Below, in pieces: positions 1 through 12,400 of a DNA stretch of 64,000 nucleotides (position 1 is its first letter; every line of letters starts with the position of its first letter). The notes beneath the pieces were generated by a model. That model saw only the letters and a list, made by a program, of their open reading frames with translations, did not search any database and was not told where the DNA came from. The stretch is from Pleodorina starrii (Eukaryota; Chlorophyta; Chlorophyceae; Chlamydomonadales; Volvocaceae): the NCBI GenBank assembly GCA_030267565.1, contig BRXU01000002.1:7507001-7571000 (forward strand), read 5' to 3'. The position numbers and the translations under genes are program-made.

Positions 1-162
1 GCATGCGGGATGCTTGTCTGTTCGTCCATCTGCTGGCAGATCTGCGACAATGTGAGGCTACATGTCTTTAATGTTATCCTGCTGAAAACGAGCGAGCGTA
101 CAGCCAACGTCGGGGGCTTCATCCTACCTGGGATGCCTGCATGCGCTTATCTGCTGTGCGCC

Positions 163-305
163 TCCCTGCCTGCCTGCCCCCCTGCCCCCCTGCCCCCCTG
201 CCCCCCTGCCCCCCTGCCTGCCTGCCTGCCTACCTGCCTACCTGCCTGCCCCCCTGCCTGCCTGCCTGCCTGCCTCTACCTGCCTCCCTACCTACCTGCA
301 TGCCT

Positions 306-377
<72 letters not shown>

Positions 378-394
378 ACCTGCCTACCTGCCTA

Positions 395-430
<36 letters not shown>

Positions 431-444
431 TACCTGCCTCCCTA

Positions 445-512
<68 letters not shown>

Positions 513-560
513 CCTGCCTACCTCTACCTCCCTGCCTGCCTCCCTGTCTGCCCGCCTGCC
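163..560. repeat. CCTG/CCTA tetranucleotide satellite inside an intron
   Basis: About 400 bp made almost only of CCTG units, with CCTA and CCCC variants. It ends a few bases before the acceptor of the exon at 574, so it forms the pyrimidine-rich 3' part of an intron. Open frames across it encode monotonous Leu-Pro-Ala-Cys strings and are repeat translations, not genes. Confidence 0.9.
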
Positions 561-573
561 TGTCTACCCGCAG

Positions 574-1266
574 GTCAGCGCTGCGGTGGCTCTGTCCAAC
601 AGCCTCAGCGCCCACCTCAGCGGCGCCTTCATCGCACGCTGGGGGGCAGTCGCGGCGTCTCAGTCGGAGGGAACCGCCGCCGGGCAGGTGGTCGCCCAGG
701 CAGACAGCGGTGAGTGAAGAGTAGTTATGGGCGATCGATCGAGCAGCGGCGGGGCAGCCTTTGTCTGGTAGCTGGAGCCCGTCATCCCGCAGACGTACAG
801 ACGTACAGAATGTCGTTGTCCTCTGCTTATAGTTGATAAAACGGACGGCGAGCCAGCAGCACTTCGCCCGTAAGACATGTCGCTCGCTCACCGACACCAC
901 GCAACCAACGTTTGCTCCGCAGTCCACCTCACCACCAACCAACTGCCAACGACCCAACCTGGTATATTCTCAACTAACTGTGCGCCCCGCGTGTGTGCGT
1001 GCGTGTGCCTGCCCATCCTGTCTATTCCCATACCAAACAGGCGCAAACCCATCGCAGCAGTCCGCCGCGGGCGGCAGCAGCAGCAGCGGTGGCGGCGGCG
1101 GCGGCGACGAAAGCAAGTCGTCTGCCGCCAGGCGCTCGGTCATCGTGGGAGTTACAACGGCCGTGGGCGGTGTGCTGCTGGCGGCGGTGGGGGTCAGTGT
1201 CTATTTGGCGGTCACACGCAGCAGCCGGCGGTCGACACGGGTGGCGCCGGCGGTCATCACAATTCA

Positions 1267-1302
<36 letters not shown>

Positions 1303-1444
1303 AGCAGCAGGCCTTTCCGCGCCTGGCCGCAACGGTACCAGCAGCAGCAGCAGCAGCATGAGGGCCAACCGAGTGCTGCCTGAGCCAACCGCCGACGATG
1401 GTAATGACAGGACACGGCCGCGCTCCAGGGCGGCCTTCCTCTAG
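574..1444 (+). CDS. C-terminal part of a single-pass membrane protein, unrecognised family
   Basis: This is the 3' end of a gene whose start lies left of the window or in unreadable upstream exons. Two exons are supported: 574-709 and 1041-1444, joined by a GTGAGT...CAG intron. The reading phase matches exactly: one base of a Gly codon comes from the first exon and two from the second. They give 179 residues ending at TAG 1442-1444. The visible part has an Ala/Ser-rich stretch, a Ser/Gly linker, one strong hydrophobic helix at about residues 79-103 (VIVGVTTAVGGVLLAAVG...), an Arg/Ser stop-transfer stretch, a poly-Ala tract coded by CTG/GCA repeats, and an Arg-rich tail. The topology suggests an extracellular or lumenal N-terminal part with a short cytosolic tail. 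I do not recognise the family. The frame and splice sites are well supported; the function is unknown. Confidence 0.6.
1270..1312. repeat. CTG/CAG trinucleotide repeat coding for poly-Ala
   Basis: A run of CTG units followed by GCAGCAGCAG inside the last exon of the membrane protein. In frame it codes for a poly-alanine tract in the cytosolic tail. Length variation would be tolerated in frame. Confidence 0.85.
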
Positions 1445-4268
1445 CTTCTTACTTTGCTATAGAAGGCTCGCGTCATAAAACCCTAAGGGATGTCGTTCCA
1501 TCATGCATCCTACTTGCGCACGTCCATGCGACTGGTGGCAGCGTACATTCGTTAAGAGTGCCCGAGTGTATGTATTCATCAATCCGAAAAATCACGGTCG
1601 AGTGAGTGAAGAGCGAGGCCGCCACATAGAGTCCTGGAGCCTGTTGCAGTGATGTGTGTCTATTTGCTTCGATTGCTGGTTGTGGCGCGTTCTGATGACG
1701 ACGATCATCGACTTACTTGCTTTTGCTGCTAGCTTATATGCATTCGTTGCCATCATGCTGGATGTGCGTTCGTTTGGGGTACATACCAGCGCAATCATTC
1801 TAGTGTACGGCCAACAATCAAGTTGTGCGAACGAGGCATGCATGCATGGCAAATGAAGAGAGGTGCAGGAACGTGTCCCGTTGCCGCCGGGGATCGCTCT
1901 GCAGTAGTGCGCCTTTCGTCGCCTGCGAAGGTTTGCAAGGCGGCGTATATATGCAAGGATACTCATAAATACGTTAATGAAATGTATGTCAATCACCGCT
2001 TATCTCTGGATTTCCGCCCATCCAGCATGCATCGCTAGCTATTCTGCTGGTTGTTTGCAATCGGTCACTGCGGGTTGTGTTGCGTATCGATGGATTCGGA
2101 TGCCTGCATGTAAGCACTGCGAAAGACGTACGGCGGAGGCCTGTACGACGCGACCATTTGTCGAGAGATTGCGTGCATACCGCAGTTTGTCTCGCTGGAG
2201 GTGCTTGTGGCATTTGACAGCAGGGTTGTTCCTGTGACAAGGTCGTTTGTTTTTTGATTTTGCGTGCCGTTCTCGAGGATGGCATGGCACGCTTCTCCAG
2301 CCGCCGGCTGGTAATAGCACATCTTATCAGTGGGCTCCGGATCCCCGTGGGGGTACTGATGAGTAGATGCGCCGGAGAGATGGGGAGTAGGCTTATTGTA
2401 CGGCGGGACGAGCAGAACCGAAATCTGTTTGTTCCACTGTCCCGGCCGTCAGCAGCAGCAGCAGCAGCAGGTGGTTCTGACCCACTGATGATGCGGTTCG
2501 TCCGCCGGCCGTGTTACAATAATAATGAAAGAAGCTGAGCTGCTGCCCAACTGTTACGGTTTGTTCTAGCTGCAGGCAGTAGGCCGCTTGGCAGGGCCTT
2601 GCTCGCCTTGGTACCGTTTCGTCGGCACGTGTGTGCGTGCTTCACTTTAAGTGGGCGCTGGTCCACGGGCTCGTTTTTTGTTTTATGCAGATGCACTCAG
2701 CAGATGCAGATAGACGCGTACCGTTGACTGTCCGATTTGGCAATTGTACACCGACGAGGTTCGTGTACATGAGTTACTCGCAATGCATTGAACGATTTTA
2801 CGCCCGACATGACGGCGGGTTAGTTGATTGGCTGTGTGGGGAGCATTCAGGCGTTACGGCTACCGTAGCCGGTGTACCGTATGTACGCCATCGGTAGTAC
2901 GGTATCTCGGGTTTCGTCACCGGTGCGTTTCTGTCTTGTCCAGAGATAGAGCAGGCAGGAGTGGGTGTTCGTGCTGGAAGTTCGTGCGTCCTGCTCGCTG
3001 GGCCCTGGGTGGACGCAGATTCATACCGTAAATAAACGATAGATTTTGATCCTCAGACCAGGCTCAAACAATCAAAAGCGCCTCCGGTCGCATGTCCGAG
3101 GGCTGGGGCCCGCGTACCCACGACACGACGTGCTCGCGGTGGACCCCACACACACCCACGCGCGATTCGTGTGAATGAATGGGGCCTCGGATGGTCGGTT
3201 CACGTGGTGATATGAGGATGTAATAAGCGAAGTAAGGCCGCGCCAGCGGGCGGCTCTGCGTGCGCGGCGTTGCACCGAGCAGCACCGAGGCTCCCGTGAA
3301 AGGCATTTTGGGGTACATACGTACTGACTACGCCACCCAACAGCAAGCCCTCCCGTGATGCATGTGTGCGCCCGCCATACCTGCCGTTAGTTTGCCGCAC
3401 GCACGTCTGGTCAATGACGTACGTGGGGGCCCTGGGGATTATTATGATACCGCAGACAGACAGCGGCAGTTGCACTGGACGGATCTGAGCAGCAGTTGAA
3501 GACGGTAGTTCTCAACAAAACCGGTCATCCATTTGGGTCCACTATACAACAAGTTATCAATACTTTCTTAGGCGGGGCCCCAGTACGAACGGCGCAAAGT
3601 GCTTCCGAGGGCACCAGGTCTTCGCAAGTTCGCATCCAGTGTGGCGTGATTGTCTGCACTCTGTCGGCGTAGGGCGTCAGATCAGAAAACGCTGTCGGCG
3701 CAGAGGAGTCAGACAGAATAATCGGCTGCTATTCTACCTGGTAGTCGTAAGACACTGTCGAATTTACACTTTGCCCTGTATGTGTAGTCGTTACCGTACT
3801 TGCAACACAACAGTCAGATGGTTCTTGGCCGGCTGGTGCCTGCTGGTGTGAGCGTGCGACCGCCGCGACCGAGTGTCGACTGCTGGGTAGAGGTGGTCAC
3901 CCTTTCGTGTGTTTCAGCTCCTGGATATTTAGGAGTTCAACGCTACAGACACACTCAAATCTCATGTCGGCAAAAAGTTTCGTAGCTCGACGTTGTAGTC
4001 CCGGAAGATACTCCTTGCCACCTTGCGTCATTGCGCGCCCCCGACGACGTCAAGAAGTATCCCGGGGGAGGGCCCACAGAAAAAGGTCACCTTGGTCACC
4101 TCGCTTCAGACTCGCTTCCCAAGGGTTTTGCTTCGCCACAAGAGAAAAACGGACTGGCCATGGCCGGACATGGCCGGTTCACGGCAAAAACAGGCACTGG
4201 AGCTAGCAGCGCCGGGGAAGATGTGCGCGACAGCAATAACCCCTTCCCCCCGGTACACATGCGTCGAT
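1445..4268. other. Intergenic/3'-UTR stretch between two convergent genes
   Basis: No convincing gene. The left part (about 1445-3060) is G/T-rich on the + strand, as volvocine 3' UTRs often are, and has a TGTAA at about 2109-2113 that could end the upstream membrane-protein transcript. The right part (about 3060-4268) is rather C/A-rich on + and may hold distal sequence of the minus-strand epsilon-COP transcript. Open frames here are short, overlap on both strands and lack splice-consistent structure. Confidence 0.5.
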
Positions 4269-4273
4269 TTACA
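4269..4273 (-). promoter_or_regulatory. Candidate TGTAA polyadenylation signal of the epsilon-COP gene
   Basis: TGTAA on the minus strand, 585 bp downstream of the COPE stop. TGTAA is the usual poly(A) signal in volvocine algae, with cleavage 10-20 nt downstream. There are other copies farther on (for example near 3763), so the assignment is tentative. Confidence 0.4.
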
Positions 4274-4857
4274 TTTAGATTTCATGCAGCTTCCGCACAT
4301 ACAGCGTTGTACCAGCAGCGGGCAGCACGAATTGGCACCCCACTGGCTGTCGAGTGCCATCAACCCCGAGCGAACGGAACACGCCGCACGCGACCCGCCC
4401 TTGAATCTCCGATAATCCGACTGCAGTGACGCGCGCCGCTATCACAACTGAGGCCCAGTGCTCTGCCGCCGCATGCACATGGGGCTGACGGGGCGGGAGA
4501 TGGGCATGCCGCACTACGCCCCATGCGTCTGAAAGGTTTCGTTGTTTCGCCCAGGTTGCATTGGGTGGGGCGCCCGCGTGAGGCGCCCCACGTGACGAGT
4601 CTACTGCCACGTTCGGCGCTTACGTGCAGGGCGACCGACCACCGCCGTGGCAACGCCCCTACCTCCGGGAGCTGTCGAAACCATGAAGGCATATTGCCGT
4701 TGCTCCGTGCGTGCCACCGACACCAAAACTTCAGCGCATCGTCCCGCCAGATGCATGGGCGTCATCAAGACGCCAACCAAACATCCGCCAACCGCCCGAA
4801 CAGATCCAGTTCGTGATATCAGGCTCGCACCTGCCCCTGCGCGCCACGCCCTCCACC

Positions 4858-7828
4858 TTACGCAATGGACGCCGCGGCCCGTGCGAACGCCTCGTCTGCC
4901 GCCTCGAGCCGCTTGACGTTCGGGTGGTTGGCCGCCGCCATCTTGAGCTGACTGCACGACGCAACAGTAAAAGGGGCGTGCAAAGGAACCGTAAGGAAAA
5001 ACGCTACCAACCCTTTTGATTTGACCGAATGTCAGAGAGTTGCCTCTGACGTTCGCAAGCGCCCAACCTGCTTGCTGCCCAGCATCGAGCCGTTGCGGCG
5101 ACCAGCATTCGCAAACCCACAAGATCTAGGCATGTACGTGGCAAGGGTCGCCAAGTCTGCAGCAGTCCTGCGTTGTGCGTAAACTGGGCACGCGTTCCCG
5201 CAGGCAACTCAGCGCACGCAGCTGCGCAAAGCGCGACCTCGCGCCTGACACAACCTGTTCAGCAATTGGTGCAGCAGAAGGTTCCGGCATCCATGCCTAG
5301 GTTCGGGGGGCTGGTAAAACAGGTGCGGGCCCTGGATGAGCCCCAGACGCCCGCCAACGAGCTTGACGGGGCCCCACAGGATCGGCCTTTGATTCGGCCC
5401 GGCAACTGTGAAGCCTTGGCAACTGTGAAGCCGATCCCTCGACGACCTGACCTTAAGGCTGACGGCAACAACCCACATCCCCCGGACCGTCCTCCACTGC
5501 ATTCCGCCATCACCGACTCACGTCTGGTAGCGCGCCACGTTCTTGCCCAGGTGCAGCCCGACCGTGATGAGGTTGGACAGCGTGTCCGGGTCCTTGGCGT
5601 CCTTTGAAAACGCCTCCTGCAGGTCGTGGTCGGCGTCCTCCCAGCGGCCCATCTTCATGTAGCAAACCGCGCGGCCGTTGTACAGGGAGGCCTGAAGGGG
5701 AGGGAGGAAGAGAGGGGGCCGCGGGGCACAGGGAGAAGGGCAAAGTAGTTGTACGGAAATGTTTAAAACGAGGGAAAGGGAACGGTGCGCAGGGACGATG
5801 ACGGGAAGAGCGACGAGAGGGCCACGCGACCGCCACCGTCACCCTGTGGCGCCCTTACGCTCCCTCAGCATCAACGTAACGACCGGGTGCGATGACCAGA
5901 GGTAGCCACGTGCGGCTTCACGGCCTGCTGGCTGCTGCTACAACCTGCCACGCCACCCAGCAACGCGCATTCGCCCGCGCGCCGCCGCCTTCCACGGGGT
6001 TCCTGACGGGGAGCTTTGAAGCCTTTCAGGCGACGACGGCGCGCGCCCCAGCCCCTGCGTCAGCCAGTATCCCCAGTGGACAGCCGCGCAGCAACGCGGC
6101 GGCTTTCCCGCTCCCGCAGTACGCGTCATGCGCCTGCAGTCCGTACCGTGTAGTTGTACTTCTCGCCGAGCTCTTGGTACACGTAAGCGGCCTCCTGGAC
6201 CTTGGCACCTCCCTGATGAGCAGATCAAGCGCATGGCAGGAGCACGCAAAGCGATGACGGCTCATGCAGATGGGCCGACCAGAAAGGTCAAGCGCAGGAG
6301 GAGGATGGCGGCAGAACGAAGAATCCCTGTGCTCGCCACCGCTTTCGTGGCGGCGCTGCGCCTGGAGACAAGGCAGGCGCGACCGGTGGTCCAAACCGGC
6401 CGAGGCGATTTGGGTTCCGGCGCCGAGGCGGCCTGGGCCCAGCAGGTCCACGCACCGGACTGTGGATAACGTATCGGCACAAATTTCACGACATCGAGGT
6501 AACACAGGTAGCGCGCCCATGTCGTGCGCGTCGTCCCATCAGATGCCAAGCCGTACCGGTGCCACAGCCCGGTGCACGGCGACAACATAATCCAAATGGG
6601 CCGTACTTTCGGCGGTGTTCCGCTGACAGCAGCGAACCAGAAAGCGTGGGCCCCATCGCATCCCCGTTCTCGAGCGCCATAGGCCATACACCAAGTACCA
6701 CTGGCTGGGAAGTTGCCCCCCTGACGAGAACAACAAACCCAAACCCTCTTTGCTGCCTGCTTTGACGCAATGAAGGTAGTTCCGGCGCAAAGGACTACCG
6801 AGAACGTCACGGTCAACCCTGCTGCACTGTCATCACAATCTATAGCTTCCCTGGCAGGGTATGTCCAACGGACATATTCTGCCCCGTCCCTTCGGAGCCG
6901 TGTCACACCCCCTGTCAACGCCACATTGCCCCCTCTCTCCTCAGGTAAGGGCCGGAAACCACTTACCAGAGCCTGAGCGACCCACGCCGTCGCCAGCTGC
7001 GTCAGCGTCGCATCGTCATCGATGCTGGACATGGTCTGGGGGCAGTGCAAGGGGTTGCGGCGCCGAGGGGCGTCAAGCTTCAACCGGGTAAGCCCTCAAC
7101 CCCCTGCAGGCCCGTCGCCTTACCTTGACCTGCAGCTCCGCCTTGTCGGGCCTGTCCATCTTCAAGTAAACCTGGACGCACAGGGCTTGCCTGCAACAGC
7201 ACAGGGATGCCACCCACCGGTCGGTAACCCGATTTAGCCGCTACGCCCCAGCCCTTCGGCACCTTACATTTCCAGGTTGGTGCTCCCGTGGCAGCACTTG
7301 AGCGCCTCGGGATAGTTCCCCTCCTGAGCGTGGATCATGCCTGCTATCAACAACACCGTCGTGTTCCTGTTGCAGGCCGAGTCCGACAGCCAATCTTGAA
7401 GGGTCGCGATGACATCCTCCTGTAGATGTCATTGGCAAGTCAGCAGCTGGAGAAAAGGTCCAGGCATGAGGCAACTGAGCAACTGCCAGGAGCTTGCCTT
7501 CAACTTGCGCCCCGACAGATACTGCGCCAGCAGCTTCACCGCAAGCAGTCCAGTGGCCGCTGAGTCCCGAATTTCGCTGATCACCAACTGCAAGCGTCGC
7601 AGGAAACCGCTTGCCTTATACCACTAAGCAGGACAAAGCCATCACGCGTTCAAGTAGGTGGTGGATGCTCACATCGTAGCTACCCAGCGCAATGTAGGAG
7701 CGGTAGACAAAGCAGTCCCGCTCAATCGATTCGGCTTCTGACAAGTCCAGGTCAGCTGCCTCATTGATCACAGTGTTGTATGCGCCCAGGTAAAACGAGT
7801 TTCGAACATTAAATAGTAAATCCGCCAT
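4858..7828 (-). CDS. COPE: Coatomer subunit epsilon (epsilon-COP)
   Basis: Epsilon-COP is a TPR-like helical solenoid of the COPI coat; it binds alpha-COP and acts in Golgi-to-ER retrograde traffic. Eight minus-strand exons read 7828-7673, 7587-7498, 7419-7268, 7190-7124, 7035-6967, 6212-6147, 5691-5522 and 4951-4858. All junctions keep phase and give 287 aa, the usual family length. Landmarks in order: start MADLLFNVRNSFYLGAYN, LAGMIHAQEGNYPEALK-type helices (here LLIAGMIHAQEGNYPEAL), DDDATLTQLATAWV, GGAKVQEAAYVYQELGEKY, SLYNGRAVCYMKMGRWEDA, KDPDTLSNLITVGLHLGK, and a C-terminal NHPNVKRLEAADEAF. These follow plant and animal epsilon-COP from end to end. Intron 2 appears to use a GC donor (AAG|GCAAGC). 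The ATG is the first in frame and sits where the family begins. It is convergent with the membrane-protein gene and divergent from PGAP1. Confidence 0.95.
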
Positions 7829-9462
7829 TGCTTCAGTGGCCTGGCGTGCGGCCCTAAAGCGTCAAAATTACTTATCAGCAGCTTATGCTAGTAGTTTCAA
7901 CTGGGCTTGGCATACAATCACTAGCGAGCTCACCATAACAAACTTTGGACTCAGGCACCAAATGGCTCATTTGGCAGGAAGTACTGCGCGTGCCGTACAG
8001 AACTGCCCCCGTACATTCGCTGCCCCCGTTATCATTCCGACGTGACGCCGCTAATCCAAATCACAACTGAGAGCTGTGGCGAGCGGTGAAGTCTGCGACA
8101 TTATTACGGGGCCAGCGAGGAAGGTGAGTCCACAGGGCCTCACAGGGACAGCAGGGGCTAGTACGGGTGGGCGGGGTGAGTCCAAGGTGTCTAACTGGTG
8201 CTGAGATGTCCAGTCAGCCTGCGAAACCCTTGAGTGAATCCCAACGTCGTTCCCTCGCTATGTCGTGCTTGCCAGTGCTTGCCAGTGGGTGATGTCAGGT
8301 GATGTAGGGTGATCGGTTCTTGGCGCGCGGATAACGGTTGTTGGCGATGCCCGCGTATGCACGTGCACGGCAGACGCATGACGAGGGCGCAATCCTTTGG
8401 TCCCTTTGGAGCGTTGACATTCAATCTGTCAACCGTCGTTACAGCTTCGTGAATAGGACTTGAAGGCTCAACGCTAAAGAGTTTCGTACGATTTTAAACA
8501 AATCCCTCGCGCAACAAACCAGACGCTGGAATGGCGCCCCGCCCCTGCTGTGCCTCGGGGTGAGGCCATCCCTTCGCCCGCAATCTGTTCTCATCTACGG
8601 GAGCAGATGAGTTGTCCCTCCTCCCTTGGGTTTCCCAGTCTCATCCACGATGAGTTCATGATCCCCTGGTCGGTGGGCACCCTGTGCACGGTGCACCCTT
8701 CCGGCATGCGACTCTTTTGGGGTGCGGCATCTTCAGCGCAGGTGCGGACATGCGGTATCACTGAGCACCCGGTAGGATCTTACGAAAATGCAACACGATT
8801 TGCTTGTCCATCGCCCTGCGTTGTGGTCAACGGGGATCACTAGGTGACTGTTCCTGCGCCCTGCTGCACCTGCTCGACGTGCTTGATGCTTATGCAGTGT
8901 CGCCGTCACGCTCTGTCACGCAGGATCACGCCACAGCTTTCCTCTGCAACCGGGGACGCCGCACACTCTTCACGCCTTGCATACCGCATGCACCGCACGT
9001 CCCCGCGCGTCCCTGAACGCACTGTGGTGCATGGTCGTCGCTGCATGGGAGCAACAGTGCCACGGGCATCAGACTTTCAGGCCTTGGCGCTGCATTTTTG
9101 GGTAGAGCTAGTCATACGACGGGACAGCCGTACAAAACGTTTTGAATGCCTGGAGTAATTTCGACAGCAGCTATTCACTATTTTCTATCCGCAACATGTT
9201 GCAATACGCGCAGCCTGCGGATAACGACCTGCAACGGCGCTGCAAGGCTGAATTCCCTTCATAAGAACAATATGCGGAAACATTGTCTTAATAATTTGCA
9301 ATTGCCAGTTATTTTGCCTTTCGTAACATTTTATATTTCGACAGAAGGGTTCTTTCTGACGCCAAACTTCGTTATCGTTGAGATCATGCCGGAGCGCGTC
9401 AGATTTGGGAACCATAGGGTTTAACCTGCACGACCCTTCACAGTCATCTGCAGTGTGCACAA
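7829..9462. other. Divergent intergenic region between COPE and PGAP1
   Basis: About 1.6 kb separates the two start codons and should hold both promoters and 5' UTRs. Base composition is mixed, with an AT-richer patch at about 9150-9400. I see no conserved ORF, RNA gene or clear TATA element that can be assigned with confidence. Confidence 0.5.
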
Positions 9463-12400
9463 ATGTCGGGTTCAGTTAGCGCTGGGGCGATCAAGCTTGC
9501 AGCCATCCTGGTAACCACCATCGCGGGGTTAGCCTGGTGCGGCGCCTACATCCACCATCTGCTGGAATCTCAGCAGCCATGTGAGATGACATACATGTAC
9601 GCCAAGTACTCTATTGTCGACTTGCCACCTAACGCGCTCAGCGGGAGTCAGCGCGGCAGTGCAACATCGGCCTTGCCGGATAGTTTTGGAGCCGCGACTC
9701 GCGTCTTGCCAACGCCCCCTTACTTGCCCGAGTGGACTAAGGGCTTTGTGGCGGTGGCGACTCGGGTTCAAATTGCGCTGGAGGGCTTGGGACGTCCAAA
9801 CTACAAACTGTGGCGGTACATAGGCGACAGCACGGGTAAGGCTCGCGACCTAAGGCGCCCCGGGTGCGCCTCGATGAGGTCAGACCACGGGGAGGTCATC
9901 CATGTGTTCAGGAGGGGAAAGGGGCATTTGGGTTTCAGTCGTTAACCCCTGATTAGTTGAAAGCACCCGTGCACACACGCGTGGCACGGCACGTATCCGT
10001 TTGCATGCACCCGGACAAAGCCGCCTCAGTTAGTTTCGATGGGCCGTTCACAACGGCACAACCACAGGTGAATCCCGGTGACCCAGAACTGCATTGACTG
10101 CTTGTCCGTGATCCGCAACTCCGGTGGTCAAACGGTGGTCAATTTCCCATATTCCTCATTCCCTGTTCCGCAGGGAGCGGTCTTGCTGTTGCCCGCATGT
10201 GTTGATTCTTATTCATGAAAATGTCAATGGCCTGCTTTGAACGGGGGATGGGGTACTCGAGCCAAAATTATCACCCGCTTCCATGGCGCCCGCGCACTGA
10301 CCCATGGGTCGCAGGGCCTCAACGCGGCAGCGGCCTGGCCCTCCCGGTGCTTTTCATCCCCGGCAATGGCGGATCCCACGAGATGGTGCGTCGGACGTAT
10401 ACAGACAGGAGCAGGGGGGCCCTTTTGTCTGGGCGAGGGGGCAAGGGGGCGCCATTCGTAGAAGAGGAAAGGCAATGAGAGGCATCTCGCCATCGGATGG
10501 GCATGCCCCGGTACTCCTGCGGCATCACGGCGGTTCGTGACTTCCTGAGAAGCACCGCACCGTAGCCGCGAGACGCAGACGATTGCGGTGTGGTCGTGGC
10601 AGAGATGACGGAGCGTGGCCATGGCGCGGCCGGCTGATGGTGGGGTGCCTAGTCGGTCATGTCGGCAGCATGCGGTCATGGGCCAGGGCATGTGCGTCGA
10701 GTGATTGAGACGGCGCACAGGGACTGGTGGGGTTCAGGTTCAGGTTCGGCCGCGAAGGCAGCTTGCGTTAGAAGCGGCCGGTCTTCAAAGTCAGCACCCT
10801 TCAATCGGAAGGATTGGTAAGCGCCGCCGTCGAGGCTTGGTCAGCGCCGCCGCCGTCAAGGGGTGGTGAGGGCCGCCGCCGTCAAGGGGTGGTGAGGGCC
10901 GCCGACCGAGACGCTCCTCCATGTGGGTCGCAACCGCAGTGTTTTGGGTCGAGTTGTACGGCATGAAAACAGCAGGCGGGGCCTCCTGGCGCCCTCCTGA
11001 CGCCTAGCCACGCAGGTGCGTCCCACAGACCGCGAACACAGCACACCGGCGCGGTAACTACTTCTCTGTCCTGGCCTTCCCGCCGCTCCCTGCCCGCCCG
11101 CAGAGCCGGTCGCTGGCCTCCGAAACCGCCCGCCGGGTGTCGCGCCTGGGGCTGCGTACCGTGGACCCCGTGGATGTGGAGTGGTACCTGCTGGACCTGG
11201 AGGGCGAGTGGTCGGCGTTCGAGGGGGACATACTGGTGGGCTGGGGCCGGGCTGGGCTATGGCTGGGCTGGGGCCGGGCTATGGCTGGGCTATGGCTGGG
11301 CTGGGGCCGGGCTATGGCTGGGCTGGGCTGGACTGGCAGTGGGGAGGATAAGTGGCTTTGAGGCAGCGGGGAAGATGATGGCGGGGCGCGCGGTAAAAGA
11401 CCCTACGCGACCTTGCAGTGGGATCTAGCTGCCACTAAACTTGGTGCCAACAGTCCCAGCCCTCTGCTCTGCTTCGTGCTAATCTCCAGCCCCCCGACGC
11501 CCCGAGGCTCTGCCTATGCCCTGGCGTCCACCCACCCGCCCACCAGCCCACCCATCCACCCACCCACCCACCCACCTTTGTTATCATCCACCCAGGAGGC
11601 CCAGGTGCAGTTCGCGCTGGCGGCAATGAAACACCTGGCGGCCGCCCACAATATAACCACCACCAGCATCAGCACCAGCAGCAGCACCAGCAGACAGTCC
11701 CGCGCTGGCGCGCAAGCCAACGCGACCTCGCGCGCAAGCCCCAGCCCCGGCGCCGGCGCCGGCACCGCGGCCGGGCGGCGGCAGCCGCAGCTGCACCCCG
11801 GCCTGGTGGTGGTGGGGCACTCCATGGGGGGCGTGGTGGCGGCGGAGGCGCTGGCTCGCGCCGCGGAAGACTCGGAATTGGGTGAGTGGGGGTGACTGGG
11901 TGAGTTTTCACGAAATGGGTGGGCGGGTGAATGAGTGGGTGGTGGTGGGTTTGGGTTTGTACGGCGGGCGTTCCTGTTCCGGCGCGTGCGCACCTGCGCA
12001 GCTCTGGGTGCCATGTTCTTGCGCCGCCGTGGCCCGTGAGCCGCTCCGATGTCGGGCAGAAGGGGCCTAGCAGGACCCGCGGATGGGTCGCGCGAGGGCG
12101 GCCCCGACGAGGGCGCGCTGCGAAGCGGCGCGCGCACACGGCTGGCTCTCGGCTGCCAGCTACTTCGATCTGCGACATCAGATGGGGCGATGCGCTGGCG
12201 GACGGCGTCCGGCGCACGATACCGCTGGTCACGTAGCACGACCGAGGGCGGCCGTCTTCCGTCCTCCGTCCCTCCGTCCTCCGTCCCTGTGCGCGCCTCT
12301 CCCCACCGCGCCGCCCCTCCTCCTCCACCCCGTGGGCTTCATGGTCATGGTCACAGCGCCACATGGTCCGGGAGCTGGCTCCTGCAATTTGTGTACCAAC

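Noticed and set aside
163..570. Leu/Pro/Ala/Cys repeat proteins
   Set aside because: Translations of the CCTG array, which lies in an intron.
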